Part shown: one piece after another, positions 23,673 through 33,168 of the stretch
How the letters are laid out: every line of letters starts with the position of its first letter
Position numbering within the stretch: the first letter of the stretch is position 1
DNA from: CAZPXF01 sp964590945
GTDB taxonomy: Bacteria; Bacillota; Clostridia; Lachnospirales; Lachnospiraceae
Direction: 5' to 3'
Assembly (NCBI GenBank): GCA_964590945.1
Contig: CAZPXF010000006.1
Span: 1 to 39,538, forward strand
Length of the DNA stretch: 39,538 bases
The notes under the pieces: generated by a model
What the model saw: only the letters and a program-made list of their open reading frames with translations
Told to the model about the DNA's origin: nothing
Databases searched by the model: none
Translations under genes and position numbers: made by a program

Positions 23673-23701
23673 AGTTTATGAAAAGAATAGCTTTTTGTGC
23701 C
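23673..23701 (-). promoter_or_regulatory. Candidate sporulation-type promoter of sigK
   Basis: On the minus strand GGCAC (23697-23701) is followed by 16 bases and CATAAACT (23673-23680), resembling SigE/SigK promoters (AC core, then CATAnnnT). It ends 28 bases before the GTG start of sigK. No sigma-A promoter is as good. Confidence 0.4.
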
Positions 23702-23749
23702 TTTCCCAAATTTAGAAAAAAACCTTTAGAAAAAAAATGATTTTGATTA

Positions 23750-23778
23750 TTGACAAAAGGAATGTCGTGAGGTATTAT
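23750..23778 (+). promoter_or_regulatory. Promoter of tRNA-Pro
   Basis: TTGACA (23750-23755) and TATTAT (23773-23778) are 17 bases apart, 39 bases before the tRNA. Confidence 0.8.
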
Positions 23779-23817
23779 AAGGAAGTCGATTTGATTAAGA
23801 CATTTTCAAAATGACTT

Positions 23818-23891
<74 letters not shown>

Positions 23892-23905
23892 TTCCTTGGC
23901 AGGGG

Positions 23906-23948
23906 CACCGGAAAGCTTGTAACTACAGGTTTTTCGGTATTTTTTTAT
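23906..23948 (+). terminator. Terminator after tRNA-Pro
   Basis: ACCGGAAAGCTTGTA pairs with TACAGGTTTTTCGGT around a two-base loop, with a few mismatches or wobbles, followed by ATTTTTTTA. Confidence 0.8.
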
Positions 23949-23978
23949 ATAATCATAAAATGGAGAGACTTTGCGAAG

Positions 23979-26468
23979 ATGAAGAAGAAATTAGGAGCTA
24001 AGAGGATCCTGCTTTTGTTCATGCTCTGTGCGTGTCTGCTTCTTGTGATCGCCAGAAGAGATACCTACTACGAAGAGCGGGAGTATTATGCGCTCAACTT
24101 TATGGAAGAAAAATATGATATTCTTTCCAAAGAGGAACAGGAGATACGGCAGACTTTTGTCGCCAAACAGAGCGAGTTGAAGAACGTTTACATGAGATTC
24201 TATATCGAGGAGCTTGTAAATCTCAGGGGAAGGATTCTTGTGTCCGTCCAGAATAAGAAAGGGGAAACTCTTGTTACATCGACGAGATCGCTGTCCGATC
24301 TGACGCAGACCGAGACTGCGGACTGGACAAAGTTTCCGATGGAATGCGAACTGGAAAAGGGCGAGACGTACACGCTCTATATCCGGACAAGCGGCGCGGG
24401 CGGGGATGGCGTCTGCAGTCTCTATATTTCCCGCAACCGGGAATTTATATTCGGTAATCTGGAGCTTGACGGCGTGCAAAGTCCGCGAAGGCTGGAGACA
24501 ACCTTTCTCTATAATACATATTGCATGGGCGATATGGTCAGGATGGTCATACTGCTTCTTCTGGCTGCGGCGGTTGTTGTCTTATCCGCCGATCCGGTCT
24601 TTCGGAAAAGACTCCGGGAATTGGTTTCCCGTCTGACGAGGGGGCGGGTGAACCGGAATCTGAACCTGACCGCGGGAAGGATTCTTCTTATTTGTTCGCC
24701 GCTTGCGGCATATTACATGATGCAGTCGTTCTGCGGATATGACATATTTTCCTTTTTGGAGCAATTGTTTTCCGAGAGAGGGCCGTTTAACCTTCTGATT
24801 TATATTTTGCTGTGCCTGATCTGTTATCTTGTGACAAACCGGGCAAAATATGCGGCCGTTCTTACGATGCTTCTCTCCTATGCGGCCGGACTTGCCAATT
24901 ATTTTGTATGGGAGTTCCGGGACTGTCCGATCGTTGCGGCGGACGTCGCATCCTTGCGTACGGCGGTCAATGTGGCGGGAAATTATGATTATTCCTTTGG
25001 ATTTGGAGCCGTATGGGCGACGGTGCTTCTTCTTTCATTTGTCTGTGTGACGATATCTGTCGATACGTATAAAGGCCTTCACTGGAAAAGAAGGGTCGCG
25101 GCGCTGGTTCTGGGATGTGTCATGACTGGCGGGATGTGGGGGATCTTTTTCCGCTCAGGACTTATGAAGAAGCTGGATATTTCCGTCAGCGTGTGGATGC
25201 CGCAGAGGGATTATGCGAGAACAGGATGCGCGTTATCGTTCCTTCTTACATGGACGTATTATGTCGTTGAAAAGCCGGATGGATACTCCGTGGAGCGCGT
25301 GGAGGAAATTACAGAGGGCTATACATCGGATGCGGCGGGAACAGAAGGAGAAGAAGGGAAAAGTCCGAACATCATTGCGATTATGAACGAGTCCTTTTCC
25401 GATCTTGCGGTGGATGCGGATATCGAAACCTCGGAGGATTACATGCCGTTCATCCATAATCTGGAGGAAAATACAGTAAAAGGAAATCTCTATGTATCGG
25501 TTCTCGGGGGCAATACGGCGAACACGGAATTTGAGTTCCAGACGGGAAATACGCTTGCCTTTTTCCCGTCGAGATCGGTGCCGTATAACAGCTATCTGCG
25601 GGAGGAAACGGGTTCCCTTACCTGGACGCTGCAGGGACAGGGATATGAAGGAAATCTTGCCATCCATCCGTATTATCCGGAAGGATGGAGCAGGCAGATC
25701 GTATATCCGCTTTTGGGATTCCGGGATTTTATTTCACAGGATGATTTTAAAGACCGGACATATGTGCGGGAGTTCATTTCCGACGCATGTGATTTTAAAC
25801 GTCTGATTCAGGAATATGAGGATAAGAGAAGCGGGACGGACGAACCATTCTACGAGTTCAGCGTCACGATGCAGAATCATGGCGGATATGCGGGGACGCA
25901 TGGATTGGTCGAAGAGGATATTCAGGTGGATCAGCCTGCAAATGCGGATGACCAGCTTGTCCAGTATTTGAACCTTATCAGGAAATCGGACGAGGCGTTT
26001 CAGGAGCTGGTGGAATATTTTGAGGATGTGGATGAGCCGACGGTGATCGTCATGTTCGGAGATCACCAGCCGGGATTTACAGACAGCGTGTACGATGCGC
26101 TGATGGGGCAGTCCACAGATTCGCTCAATATAGAAGATACGGCGAAGATGTATCAGGTTCCGTATGTGATCTGGGCGAACTATGATATTGAAGAGGAAAA
26201 CCTTGATATGAGCGCGAATTACCTGTCTTCCTATCTTTTGAAGGTGACAGGAGGCAGGATGACCGGATATAACAAATATCTTCTGGATCTCATGGAGAAA
26301 TTGCCGGTGATCTCGGCAATCTGCTACATCGGAGATGACGGCGTTGTGCATGCGGCAGGGGAGGAATCGGAGTATTCGGAGCTGATACAGGAGTATCAGA
26401 CCGTGCAGTATAACAATATGTTCGACGTGGATAACCGCATACCGGATTTCTTCTTTCTGAAAGAATAA
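23979..26468 (+). CDS. LTA synthase-like phosphoglycerol transferase
   Basis: The 829-residue membrane enzyme likely moves phosphoglycerol from phosphatidylglycerol to an envelope polymer or glycolipid. The N-terminal part has a first membrane helix (8-26), an extracytoplasmic beta-rich region (about 30-180), then several helices to about residue 430. The extracellular sulfatase-like domain follows from about 465. It shows NIIAIMNESFSDL (metal-binding Glu near 472), GGNTANTEFEF near 510 with the candidate catalytic Thr, a TMQNHGGY segment near 628 and FGDHQPG near 704. These match LtaS family sites. The extra N-terminal beta region and length exceed the roughly 650 residues of LtaS. GGAGAG lies eleven bases before the ATG. 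Confidence 0.85.
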   Translation: MKKKLGAKRILLLFMLCACLLLVIARRDTYYEEREYYALNFMEEKYDILSKEEQEIRQTFVAKQSELKNVYMRFYIEELVNLRGRILVSVQNKKGETLVTSTRSLSDLTQTETADWTKFPMECELEKGETYTLYIRTSGAGGDGVCSLYISRNREFIFGNLELDGVQSPRRLETTFLYNTYCMGDMVRMVILLLLAAAVVVLSADPVFRKRLRELVSRLTRGRVNRNLNLTAGRILLICSPLAAYYMMQSFCGYDIFSFLEQLFSERGPFNLLIYILLCLICYLVTNRAKYAAVLTMLLSYAAGLANYFVWEFRDCPIVAADVASLRTAVNVAGNYDYSFGFGAVWATVLLLSFVCVTISVDTYKGLHWKRRVAALVLGCVMTGGMWGIFFRSGLMKKLDISVSVWMPQRDYARTGCALSFLLTWTYYVVEKPDGYSVERVEEITEGYTSDAAGTEGEEGKSPNIIAIMNESFSDLAVDADIETSEDYMPFIHNLEENTVKGNLYVSVLGGNTANTEFEFQTGNTLAFFPSRSVPYNSYLREETGSLTWTLQGQGYEGNLAIHPYYPEGWSRQIVYPLLGFRDFISQDDFKDRTYVREFISDACDFKRLIQEYEDKRSGTDEPFYEFSVTMQNHGGYAGTHGLVEEDIQVDQPANADDQLVQYLNLIRKSDEAFQELVEYFEDVDEPTVIVMFGDHQPGFTDSVYDALMGQSTDSLNIEDTAKMYQVPYVIWANYDIEEENLDMSANYLSSYLLKVTGGRMTGYNKYLLDLMEKLPVISAICYIGDDGVVHAAGEESEYSELIQEYQTVQYNNMFDVDNRIPDFFFLKE

Positions 26469-26504
26469 AGCTCATTTTGTGTAGATTATTTTGTACTTTT
26501 TCTA

Positions 26505-26533
26505 TTAACAGCAGAAATGAAAAGTGCTATAAT
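26505..26533 (+). promoter_or_regulatory. Promoter of the TM198-like gene
   Basis: TTAACA (26505-26510) and TATAAT (26528-26533) have a 17-base spacer and precede the GGAGG site of the next gene. Confidence 0.75.
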
Positions 26534-26569
26534 AAACTAAGTTATTTTCAAAAACAAAGGAGGAAATAT

Positions 26570-27301
26570 ATGCAGTCAGAAACTTTAGGGAGTTTGATCA
26601 GGCTTTTTGATTTTGTTGGAAATACAGGCATGATGATTGCTGCAGGTGTGGCGTTGATTCTTTCTGTGCTCGTTTGTTTTCTGGGACTCAGGGGTATCCG
26701 GATATTAATGGCATTATATGGGTTTATTGCAGGCTTTGCGGCCGGCTTTACCGTTGCCCATTTAATAGGGATGTCGACGGTTATTTCGGCTGTGATCGGG
26801 GCGATCGCCGGGATTCTCCTTGCGGTCATTGCATTTAATTTATACATAGCGCTTGTATTTGTCGGAGTGTGGGCCGGCGTTGCTGCTGCCCTTATGAAGG
26901 TCATCCCGATGCTTGGCCTTGATGGGATTCCTGTGTATGTGATCAGTATCATTGCGGGTCTTCTGGTTGGCATTATTGTTTTGAAGATCGCGGAGATCAT
27001 CATTATTCTGCTTTCGAGTATCGGCGGCGGCTTTGGGGCTGCGGCCTGCGTCGGATTTCTGTTCCCGGTGAATACCGAGCAGCTTACGCTGATCCTTGGA
27101 GCGGTTCTCTCGGTGATCGGCCTGATCCTTCAGTTCAGCTACTATTTTAAGAAGAAAAAGCAGAAGAACGAGCAGAAGGCAGTGGTCAGGCAGGAGATGA
27201 AGAAGTCCAAAGAAGCGCAGGTGGAAGAGGCGATGAACATTCTGGATCTGGAAGACGATGAAGACTTTGAGGTTCTGGAAGACGAAGAGGATAACGAATA
27301 G
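26570..27301 (+). CDS. TM198/DUF4203-like membrane protein with acidic tail
   Basis: The ATG at 26570 follows AAAGGAGG; the frame further upstream contains the promoter and is not coding. The 243-residue protein has about seven hydrophobic segments rich in Gly and Ala (GIRILMALYGFIAGFAAG, IGAIAGILLAVIAFNLY and the like), a pattern of the TM7S3/TM198-like domain. It ends with a basic stretch (KKKKQKNEQK) and a strongly acidic C-terminus (LEDDEDFEVLEDEED). The function is unknown. It has its own promoter and terminator and so is a single-gene unit. Confidence 0.75.
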   Translation: MQSETLGSLIRLFDFVGNTGMMIAAGVALILSVLVCFLGLRGIRILMALYGFIAGFAAGFTVAHLIGMSTVISAVIGAIAGILLAVIAFNLYIALVFVGVWAGVAAALMKVIPMLGLDGIPVYVISIIAGLLVGIIVLKIAEIIIILLSSIGGGFGAAACVGFLFPVNTEQLTLILGAVLSVIGLILQFSYYFKKKKQKNEQKAVVRQEMKKSKEAQVEEAMNILDLEDDEDFEVLEDEEDNE

Positions 27302-27312
27302 ATGACTGGATT

Positions 27313-27364
27313 CAGGGATTGAAGGATTCTTTCTTTAAAAAGTTTCTTTCAATCCCTGTTGATT
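27313..27364 (+). terminator. Terminator after the TM198-like gene
   Basis: CAGGGATTGAA (27313-27323) pairs with TTCAATCCCTG (27348-27358) around an A/T-rich loop, followed by TTGATTTT. The downstream T-rich part is also the -35 region of the comM promoter. Confidence 0.65.
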
Positions 27365-27387
27365 TTGGGAGCGGATTATTCTATAAT
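27359..27387 (+). promoter_or_regulatory. Promoter of the comM-dprA-topA operon
   Basis: TTGATT (27359-27364) and a perfect TATAAT (27382-27387) are 17 bases apart. About 100 bases of leader follow before comM, with nothing recognisable in it. Confidence 0.75.
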
Positions 27388-27491
27388 CAATTCTGTGATA
27401 TATTACTGTTTATTGGGCGCTCTGCCCGGCTTTCGGTATTCTGCCGAGAGGATTACCAATTATTTGATCTTATATGGAGAGGAGTGTTTGT

Positions 27492-29066
27492 GTGGTCAGC
27501 ACAGCTTTGACGGCATCCATAAGCGGATTGGATGTGAATTTTATTACAGTGGAGGTGGATGTAAGAAACGGGCTTCCTGCCTTTCAAATGGTAGGCTATC
27601 TGTCTGCGGAGGTGAAGGAGGCAGGGGAGCGGGTACGCGCCGCAATACAGAACTCAGGCTTCGATTTGCGGCCGATGAAGATCCTTGTGAATCTTTCCCC
27701 TGCAGATTTGAAAAAGAAAGGTCCGGCTTTTGATCTGCCTGTTGCGGCAGCCGTGATGGCGGCGTTCGGTTTTATCAGGGAGGAAAGACTGAAAGATACG
27801 GTTGTTTTGGGAGAACTCAGCTTAAATGGAGAGGTAAAAAGGGTGAGCGGGGTGCTTCCTGTTGTTATAGAAGCAAAACAGAAGGGTTACCGCCGCTGCA
27901 TCGTACCGGAAGCGAACCGGAGGGAGGCCGGGATCATACATGGCATAGACATATGCGGCGTCCGGACGCTGAAGGAAATGGCCGATCTGATCAACGAAAA
28001 AAGGAGCACAGAGAAAAGAAAAACGGCGGCAGTCATTTCCGGGGAAAATGAGAGGGAGAGGCCTTTTGCCGGAGATGGCAAGGCTGAAGGGAACGAAGAC
28101 TATGGGGATATTCATGGGCAGGAGACTGCGAAAAGAGCGATTGAGATCGCAGTAGCCGGAGGCCACAACCTTTTGATGATAGGGCCGCCGGGAGCAGGAA
28201 AATCGATGCTGGCAGAGAGAGTTCCATCCATTCTGCCGCCGCTTTCGGAAAGGGAGAGTATCGAAATATCAAAAATATACAGTGTCTGCGGTCTTTTGGA
28301 CGAGAATTGCCCGATGATAATAAAACGTCCGTTCCGCCGCGTGCATCATTCTGTTACAAGACCGGCGCTGGTCGGTGGCGGCCGGAATCCAGGTCCGGGG
28401 GAGATCAGCCTTGCGAATGGAGGCGTTCTCTTTTTGGACGAATTTCCGGAGATGGACCGCAGGGTCATGGAATCGCTCAGACAGCCGTTGGAGGAACGCA
28501 GGATCGAGATCACCCGCAGCATGGGGCGCTACCGTTTTCCGGCGGGTTTTCAATTATTTGCGGCAATGAACCCGTGCCCGTGCGGGAACTATCCGGATCA
28601 GAACCGCTGCCGCTGCACGCGCGCGGAGATCGACCGGTATCTGTCCAGGATCAGCCGTCCGCTGCTTGAACGGATTGATATTTGCATTGAAGTGGCGGAC
28701 GTATCGTACCGGGATATCACGGGAGACGTGAAGGGCCGTACATCGGAGGATATGAGAAAAGGGGTTATAAAGGCCAGAGAAATACAGAAGGAACGCTATG
28801 GGGCAGAGGAAGGGCGTCTGAACAGCATGTTGAAGGGGAAGGATGTAGAGCGGTACTGTGCGCTCGGAGTGATGGAACGGAAATTCATGGAGCTTGTTTT
28901 TGATAAAATGCATTTAAGCGTCCGCACGTATCATAATATACTGAAGGTGGCAAGAACCATCGCAGACCTTGCCGGGCGCAGGGATATAGAGCTGGTGCAT
29001 CTTCAGGAGGCTGCGGGCTACCGGATGACAGATCTGAGGGGAGGTTACCATGGAATCAGCCAGTGA
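27492..29066 (+). CDS. comM: YifB/ComM-type Mg-chelatase-like AAA+ ATPase
   Basis: ComM-type helicases assist DNA branch migration in natural transformation. The likely start is the GTG at 27492, eight bases after GAGGAG; an ATG at 27474 would place that site inside the gene. The 524-residue product begins VVSTALTASISGLD, the family start. It has an N-terminal ChlI-type domain with RVRAAIQNSGF, the Walker A GPPGAGKSMLAERVPSILPP near residue 232, Walker B GVLFLDEFPEMD near 313, and CPCG...CRCT cysteines near 362. It overlaps dprA by 17 bases, linking two DNA-uptake proteins. Confidence 0.92.
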   Translation: MVSTALTASISGLDVNFITVEVDVRNGLPAFQMVGYLSAEVKEAGERVRAAIQNSGFDLRPMKILVNLSPADLKKKGPAFDLPVAAAVMAAFGFIREERLKDTVVLGELSLNGEVKRVSGVLPVVIEAKQKGYRRCIVPEANRREAGIIHGIDICGVRTLKEMADLINEKRSTEKRKTAAVISGENERERPFAGDGKAEGNEDYGDIHGQETAKRAIEIAVAGGHNLLMIGPPGAGKSMLAERVPSILPPLSERESIEISKIYSVCGLLDENCPMIIKRPFRRVHHSVTRPALVGGGRNPGPGEISLANGGVLFLDEFPEMDRRVMESLRQPLEERRIEITRSMGRYRFPAGFQLFAAMNPCPCGNYPDQNRCRCTRAEIDRYLSRISRPLLERIDICIEVADVSYRDITGDVKGRTSEDMRKGVIKAREIQKERYGAEEGRLNSMLKGKDVERYCALGVMERKFMELVFDKMHLSVRTYHNILKVARTIADLAGRRDIELVHLQEAAGYRMTDLRGGYHGISQ

Positions 29067-30165
29067 GAAAATGTATGAATACTGGTTTGCCGTCCTGAAA
29101 GGGATCTCCGGAAGGAGAAAAAGCGAGATCAGAAAGGCATATCCTTCGGCGGAAAGCGTATATAATATAGAAGAAACAGCAATAAAAAAAGGGATACTTT
29201 CGCAGAAGGAATATCAGTTTCTGGCAGACGGCAGGGATATGGAGCAGCTGAAAAGGGACTGTGATCAGGCGTTCAGAAACAGGATACGGTTCTGCACAAT
29301 TTCGGATGTGGAATATCCGGACAAACTGAAAAATATTTACTGTCCTCCGTACGCCCTTTTTTATATCGGGAGGCTTCCGGAGCAGGAGGAATCCGGCGTC
29401 GCCGTTGTCGGCGCCAGAGAATGTACTTATTATGGAATGAGCGTGGCGAAGGAGATCGGGGAACTGTGCGCCATGCACCACGTTCCGGTGGTCAGCGGCA
29501 TGGCAAGGGGAGTCGACGGCATCAGTCAGGGGAGCGCCCTGAACGCGGGCGGAAAGAGCTATGCTGTTTTGGGATGCGGCGTCGACGTCTGTTATCCCAC
29601 AGAGAACCGGAAGCTGTATGAAAGGGTTCAGGAACAGGGAGGTCTGATTTCCGAATATGCGCCCGGGACGGCTCCGCTTGCGAATCATTTCCCGGCGAGA
29701 AACCGGATCATAAGCGCGCTGGCGGAGGTACTGGTCGTCGTGGAGGCCAGGGAAAAAAGCGGTTCGCTTATCACGGCGGATTTCGCGCTGGATCAGGGGA
29801 AGACAGTCTATGCGGTGCCGGGACCCGTTACAAGCGCCGTAAGCCGGGGCTGCAACCGCCTGATCAAGCAAGGGGCGGAGGTATTTCTGTCGGCGGAAGA
29901 AATGCTGGACGAGTGCGGGCTGAACCGGGGATCTGAAACCGTGGGAAAGGAAAAAAATGAGATAAAGCTTGAAACAAAAGAAAAATTGGTGTATAGTTGT
30001 CTCAATTTGATGCCTCAGACAGCAGACGAAATTCAAAGAAAAACACAGATAGATGCAAGTGAGATCATGGCAATTCTCACGTCTTTGGAGATGAAGGACT
30101 GTGCGGAGGCGTGGTCAGGAAATTATTTTGTGAAGAAAGAACAAGGCACGGTCGTTTGTTCTTAA
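29050..30165 (+). CDS. dprA: DNA-processing protein DprA
   Basis: DprA binds incoming single-stranded DNA and loads RecA. The 371-residue product has an N-terminal helix-hairpin-like part (1-100), the Rossmann core with VAVVGARECTYYG near residue 118, VVSGMARGVDGISQGSAL split near 148, the LGCGVDVCYPTENR region near 174 and FPARNRIISALAEVLVVVEA split near 215, then a small C-terminal winged-helix domain (about 315-370, EKLVYSCLNLMPQTADEI). It overlaps comM and precedes topA by 18 bases, the common Firmicute order. Confidence 0.95.
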   Translation: MESASEKMYEYWFAVLKGISGRRKSEIRKAYPSAESVYNIEETAIKKGILSQKEYQFLADGRDMEQLKRDCDQAFRNRIRFCTISDVEYPDKLKNIYCPPYALFYIGRLPEQEESGVAVVGARECTYYGMSVAKEIGELCAMHHVPVVSGMARGVDGISQGSALNAGGKSYAVLGCGVDVCYPTENRKLYERVQEQGGLISEYAPGTAPLANHFPARNRIISALAEVLVVVEAREKSGSLITADFALDQGKTVYAVPGPVTSAVSRGCNRLIKQGAEVFLSAEEMLDECGLNRGSETVGKEKNEIKLETKEKLVYSCLNLMPQTADEIQRKTQIDASEIMAILTSLEMKDCAEAWSGNYFVKKEQGTVVCS

Positions 30166-30183
30166 AGGAAGGTTATCAATCAT

Positions 30184-32262
30184 ATGGCACGTTATTTAGT
30201 TATTGTGGAGTCGCCTGCAAAGGTAAAAACAATCAAAAAGTTTCTGGGGAGCAATTACGTTGTTATGGCGTCGAACGGACATGTCAGAGATTTGCCGAAG
30301 AGCCAGATGGGAATTGATATTGAGAATAATTACGAGCCAAAGTATATCACGATCAGAGGAAAGGGAGAGATTCTTGCGGCGCTTCGCAAAGAGGTGAAGA
30401 AGGCGGATAAGATCTATCTCGCTACCGACCCCGACCGCGAAGGCGAGGCAATCTCGTGGCATTTGATGCATGCGCTGAAGCTGGAAGGGAAGCCTGTATA
30501 CAGGATCAGCTTCAATGAGATCACGAAAAATGCGGTAAAGGCGGCTCTGAAGGAACCCCGCGAGCTGAATCTTAATCTGGTGAACGCACAGCAGGCAAGA
30601 AGGGTTTTGGACCGTATGGTGGGTTACAAGATCAGTCCGCTCCTTTGGAAGAAGGTGAAAAGAGGACTGAGCGCAGGAAGGGTCCAGTCGGTGGCTCTCC
30701 GCATTATTGCGGACCGGGAGGCAGAGATCAATGCGTTTATCCCGGAGGAATACTGGACTTTGGATGGAATCTTCCATGTGGCGGGAGAGAAGAAGCTTCT
30801 GTCAGCCAGGTTCTGCGGGACAGAGGAAGGCAAGCTGGAAATCCGTTCCAGGGAGGAGATGGATCAGATATTGGAGGATCTGAAGGATTCTGATTACAGC
30901 GTATCTGATATTAAGAAGGGGCAGAGAAGCCAAAAGGCGCCGCTTCCATTTACAACGAGTACGCTGCAGCAGGAGGCTTCCAGGGGACTGAATTTTGCCA
31001 CACAGAAGACGATGCGCATCGCACAGCAGTTGTATGAAGGCGTGGATATTAAGCGCGGTACGGTCGGCCTTATCACGTATTTACGTACGGACTCCACCCG
31101 TGTGTCGGAAGAGGCGGTAGCGGCCGCAAAAGAATATATCGGGGCGACGTACGGCGAAGAATATCTGGCTTCAGAGCAGAGGAAACAGAACAATGGACAG
31201 AAGATCCAGGACGCCCATGAGGCGATCCGTCCGACGGATATCAGCCGCACCCCGGCGTCTGTGAAGGAATATTTAAGCCGGGACCAGTTCCGCCTGTATC
31301 AGCTGATCTGGAAGCGCTTTGCGGCAAGCCAGATGAGCGCGGCACGCTATGAGACAACATCGGTAAAGATCAAGGCGGACAGATATCTGTTCTCCGTCGC
31401 TGCGTCAAAGCTTGTATTTGAGGGCTTCCGGGCCGTGTATGTCCAGACCGGTGAGGAAAAGGCGGAGAACAATGTGATGCTGAAAGGTCTGGAATACAAT
31501 TCGGAGCTGACGCTGAAAGAACTGGACCCGAAGCAGCATTTTACACAGCCGCCGGCGCATTATACGGAGGCAGCTCTTGTTAAAACACTGGAGGAGCTTG
31601 GAATCGGCCGGCCGAGCACGTATGCACCGACGATCTCCACGATCATTGCAAGGCGCTATGTCGCAAAGGAAAACAAAAACCTTTATATCACAGAGCTTGG
31701 CGAGGTTGTCAATTCCATGATGAAGCAGAGCTTTCCAAGTATTGTGGACGTTCATTTTACCGCGATGGTGGAGAGCCTTTTGGACGGCGTCGAGGAGGGC
31801 GTGGTAGACTGGAAGACCATCATAGCGAACTTCTATCCGGATTTGGAAGAATCGGTTGAAAAGGCTGAGAAAGAGCTGGAGAGCGTGAAGATTGCGGACG
31901 AGGTTACGGATGTGATCTGCGAGGAGTGCGGAAGGAATATGGTCATCAAATACGGTCCTCACGGGAAATTCCTCGCCTGTCCAGGATTTCCGGACTGCCG
32001 CAATACCAGGCCGTACCTTGAAAAAGCCGGGGTCGCCTGTCCGAAGTGCGGAAAGAATATCGTGTACAGAAAGACGAAGAAGGGACGCAGGTATTTCGGA
32101 TGCGAGGACTATCCGCAATGTGATTTTATGTCCTGGCAGAAACCATCGGAGCAAAAATGCCCGAAATGCGGCTGCTATATGCTGGAAAAGGGCAATAAGC
32201 TCGTCTGCGGGGACGTTCAGTGCGGATATACCGAAGATAATAAGGAAAAAGAAGAAAAATAA
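30184..32262 (+). CDS. topA: DNA topoisomerase I
   Basis: TopA relaxes negative supercoils through a transient 5'-phosphotyrosine link. The 692-residue product has the Toprim start YLVIVESPAKVKTIKKFLG, with TDPDREGEAISWHL near residue 81, the active Tyr in GLITYLRTDSTR near 299, and three C-terminal zinc ribbons (CEECGRNM near 579, CPKCGKNI near 619, CPKCGCYM near 659). AAAGGAAGG precedes the ATG. It is the usual length. Confidence 0.97.
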   Translation: MARYLVIVESPAKVKTIKKFLGSNYVVMASNGHVRDLPKSQMGIDIENNYEPKYITIRGKGEILAALRKEVKKADKIYLATDPDREGEAISWHLMHALKLEGKPVYRISFNEITKNAVKAALKEPRELNLNLVNAQQARRVLDRMVGYKISPLLWKKVKRGLSAGRVQSVALRIIADREAEINAFIPEEYWTLDGIFHVAGEKKLLSARFCGTEEGKLEIRSREEMDQILEDLKDSDYSVSDIKKGQRSQKAPLPFTTSTLQQEASRGLNFATQKTMRIAQQLYEGVDIKRGTVGLITYLRTDSTRVSEEAVAAAKEYIGATYGEEYLASEQRKQNNGQKIQDAHEAIRPTDISRTPASVKEYLSRDQFRLYQLIWKRFAASQMSAARYETTSVKIKADRYLFSVAASKLVFEGFRAVYVQTGEEKAENNVMLKGLEYNSELTLKELDPKQHFTQPPAHYTEAALVKTLEELGIGRPSTYAPTISTIIARRYVAKENKNLYITELGEVVNSMMKQSFPSIVDVHFTAMVESLLDGVEEGVVDWKTIIANFYPDLEESVEKAEKELESVKIADEVTDVICEECGRNMVIKYGPHGKFLACPGFPDCRNTRPYLEKAGVACPKCGKNIVYRKTKKGRRYFGCEDYPQCDFMSWQKPSEQKCPKCGCYMLEKGNKLVCGDVQCGYTEDNKEKEEK

Positions 32263-32263
32263 A

Positions 32264-32292
32264 TTGCGTGCGATTGAATTGTATGATAATAT
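32264..32292 (+). promoter_or_regulatory. Possible promoter of codY
   Basis: TTGCGT (32264-32269) and TAATAT (32287-32292) are 17 bases apart, starting right after the topA stop. This is a moderate match. Confidence 0.45.
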
Positions 32293-32349
32293 AAAAAAGC
32301 GGATTTCATTTACAAATAATTTTATGTGAACGGAAAACAGGAGAGGAAA

Positions 32350-33126
32350 ATGAGTGTTGAGCTATTAGACAAAACAAGAAAGATCAACCAGCTTTTGCAT
32401 AACAATAATTCCAGCAAGGTTGTATTTAACGATATCTGCGAGGTGCTTTCGAGCATACTGGCTTCTTATTCGCTGGTGATCAGCAGGAAGGGAAAGCTGC
32501 TCGGTTATTCTGCTTGCGGGCCGGTCGGGAAGATCGACGAGCTGCTCTGCTATAAAGTAGGGGAACATATCGACGATAAATTAAACGAACGTTTTCTGAA
32601 CGTCTTATCCACCAAAGAGAATGTCAATCTGCAGACACTCGGCTTTTCGAAGGAGGTATCGGATGCGCATCAGGCGATCGTTACGCCGATCAATATTGCA
32701 GGCGAACGCCTTGGGACGCTTTTCCTGTATCAGATGGATGCTTCATATGAGATCGACGATATTATTCTGTGCGAGTATGGGACGACAGTAGTAGGACTGG
32801 AGATGCTCCGCTCCGTAAATGAGGAGAATGCAGAAGAGATCCGCAAGGAGCAGATCGTAAAGTCTGCGATCAACACACTCTCTTTTTCAGAACTGGAAGC
32901 GATCACGCATATTTTTGAGGAGCTTGACGGCGACGAAGGGATTCTTGTGGCAAGTAAGATCGCCGACCGGGTTGGTATCACAAGATCTGTGATCGTGAAT
33001 GCGCTCCGGAAGTTTGAAAGCGCCGGCGTTATCGAATCCCGTTCATCCGGAATGAAGGGCACATATATTAAAGTAGTCAATGACGTTGTTTTCCGCGAGA
33101 TAGATAAAATAAAACACAAAAGTTAA
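32350..33126 (+). CDS. codY: GTP- and branched-chain-amino-acid-sensing regulator CodY
   Basis: CodY represses stationary-phase, nutrient-uptake and biosynthesis genes when GTP and branched-chain amino acids are plentiful. The start at 32350 follows CAGGAGAGG. The 258-residue product has the N-terminal GAF domain (about 1-155, with LASYSLVISRKGKLLGYS and EQIVKSAINTLSFSELEA) and the C-terminal winged helix-turn-helix with VASKIADRVGITRSVIVNAL and ESRSSGMKGTYIKV, which matches CodY closely. It follows topA directly, without xerC and hslVU between them as in Bacillus. A very strong terminator follows. Confidence 0.96.
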   Translation: MSVELLDKTRKINQLLHNNNSSKVVFNDICEVLSSILASYSLVISRKGKLLGYSACGPVGKIDELLCYKVGEHIDDKLNERFLNVLSTKENVNLQTLGFSKEVSDAHQAIVTPINIAGERLGTLFLYQMDASYEIDDIILCEYGTTVVGLEMLRSVNEENAEEIRKEQIVKSAINTLSFSELEAITHIFEELDGDEGILVASKIADRVGITRSVIVNALRKFESAGVIESRSSGMKGTYIKVVNDVVFREIDKIKHKS

Positions 33127-33132
33127 GATCAC

Positions 33133-33168
33133 AGGTTCTGTACATATGAAGATGTATAGAACCTTTTT
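33133..33168 (+). terminator. Terminator after codY
   Basis: AGGTTCTGTACAT (33133-33145) pairs with ATGTATAGAACCT (33152-33164) with a single G-U pair, around the loop ATGAAG, then TTTTT. It rules out the upstream start of the next gene, whose ATG at 33146 is the loop itself. Confidence 0.92.

Noticed and set aside
27302..27510. Short ORFs before comM
   Set aside because: They cross the terminator and promoter, lack binding sites and have no recognisable pattern.
29056..30036. A 326-codon minus-strand open frame opposite dprA
   Set aside because: It lies fully opposite an intact, well-recognised gene and its translation has no domain pattern.
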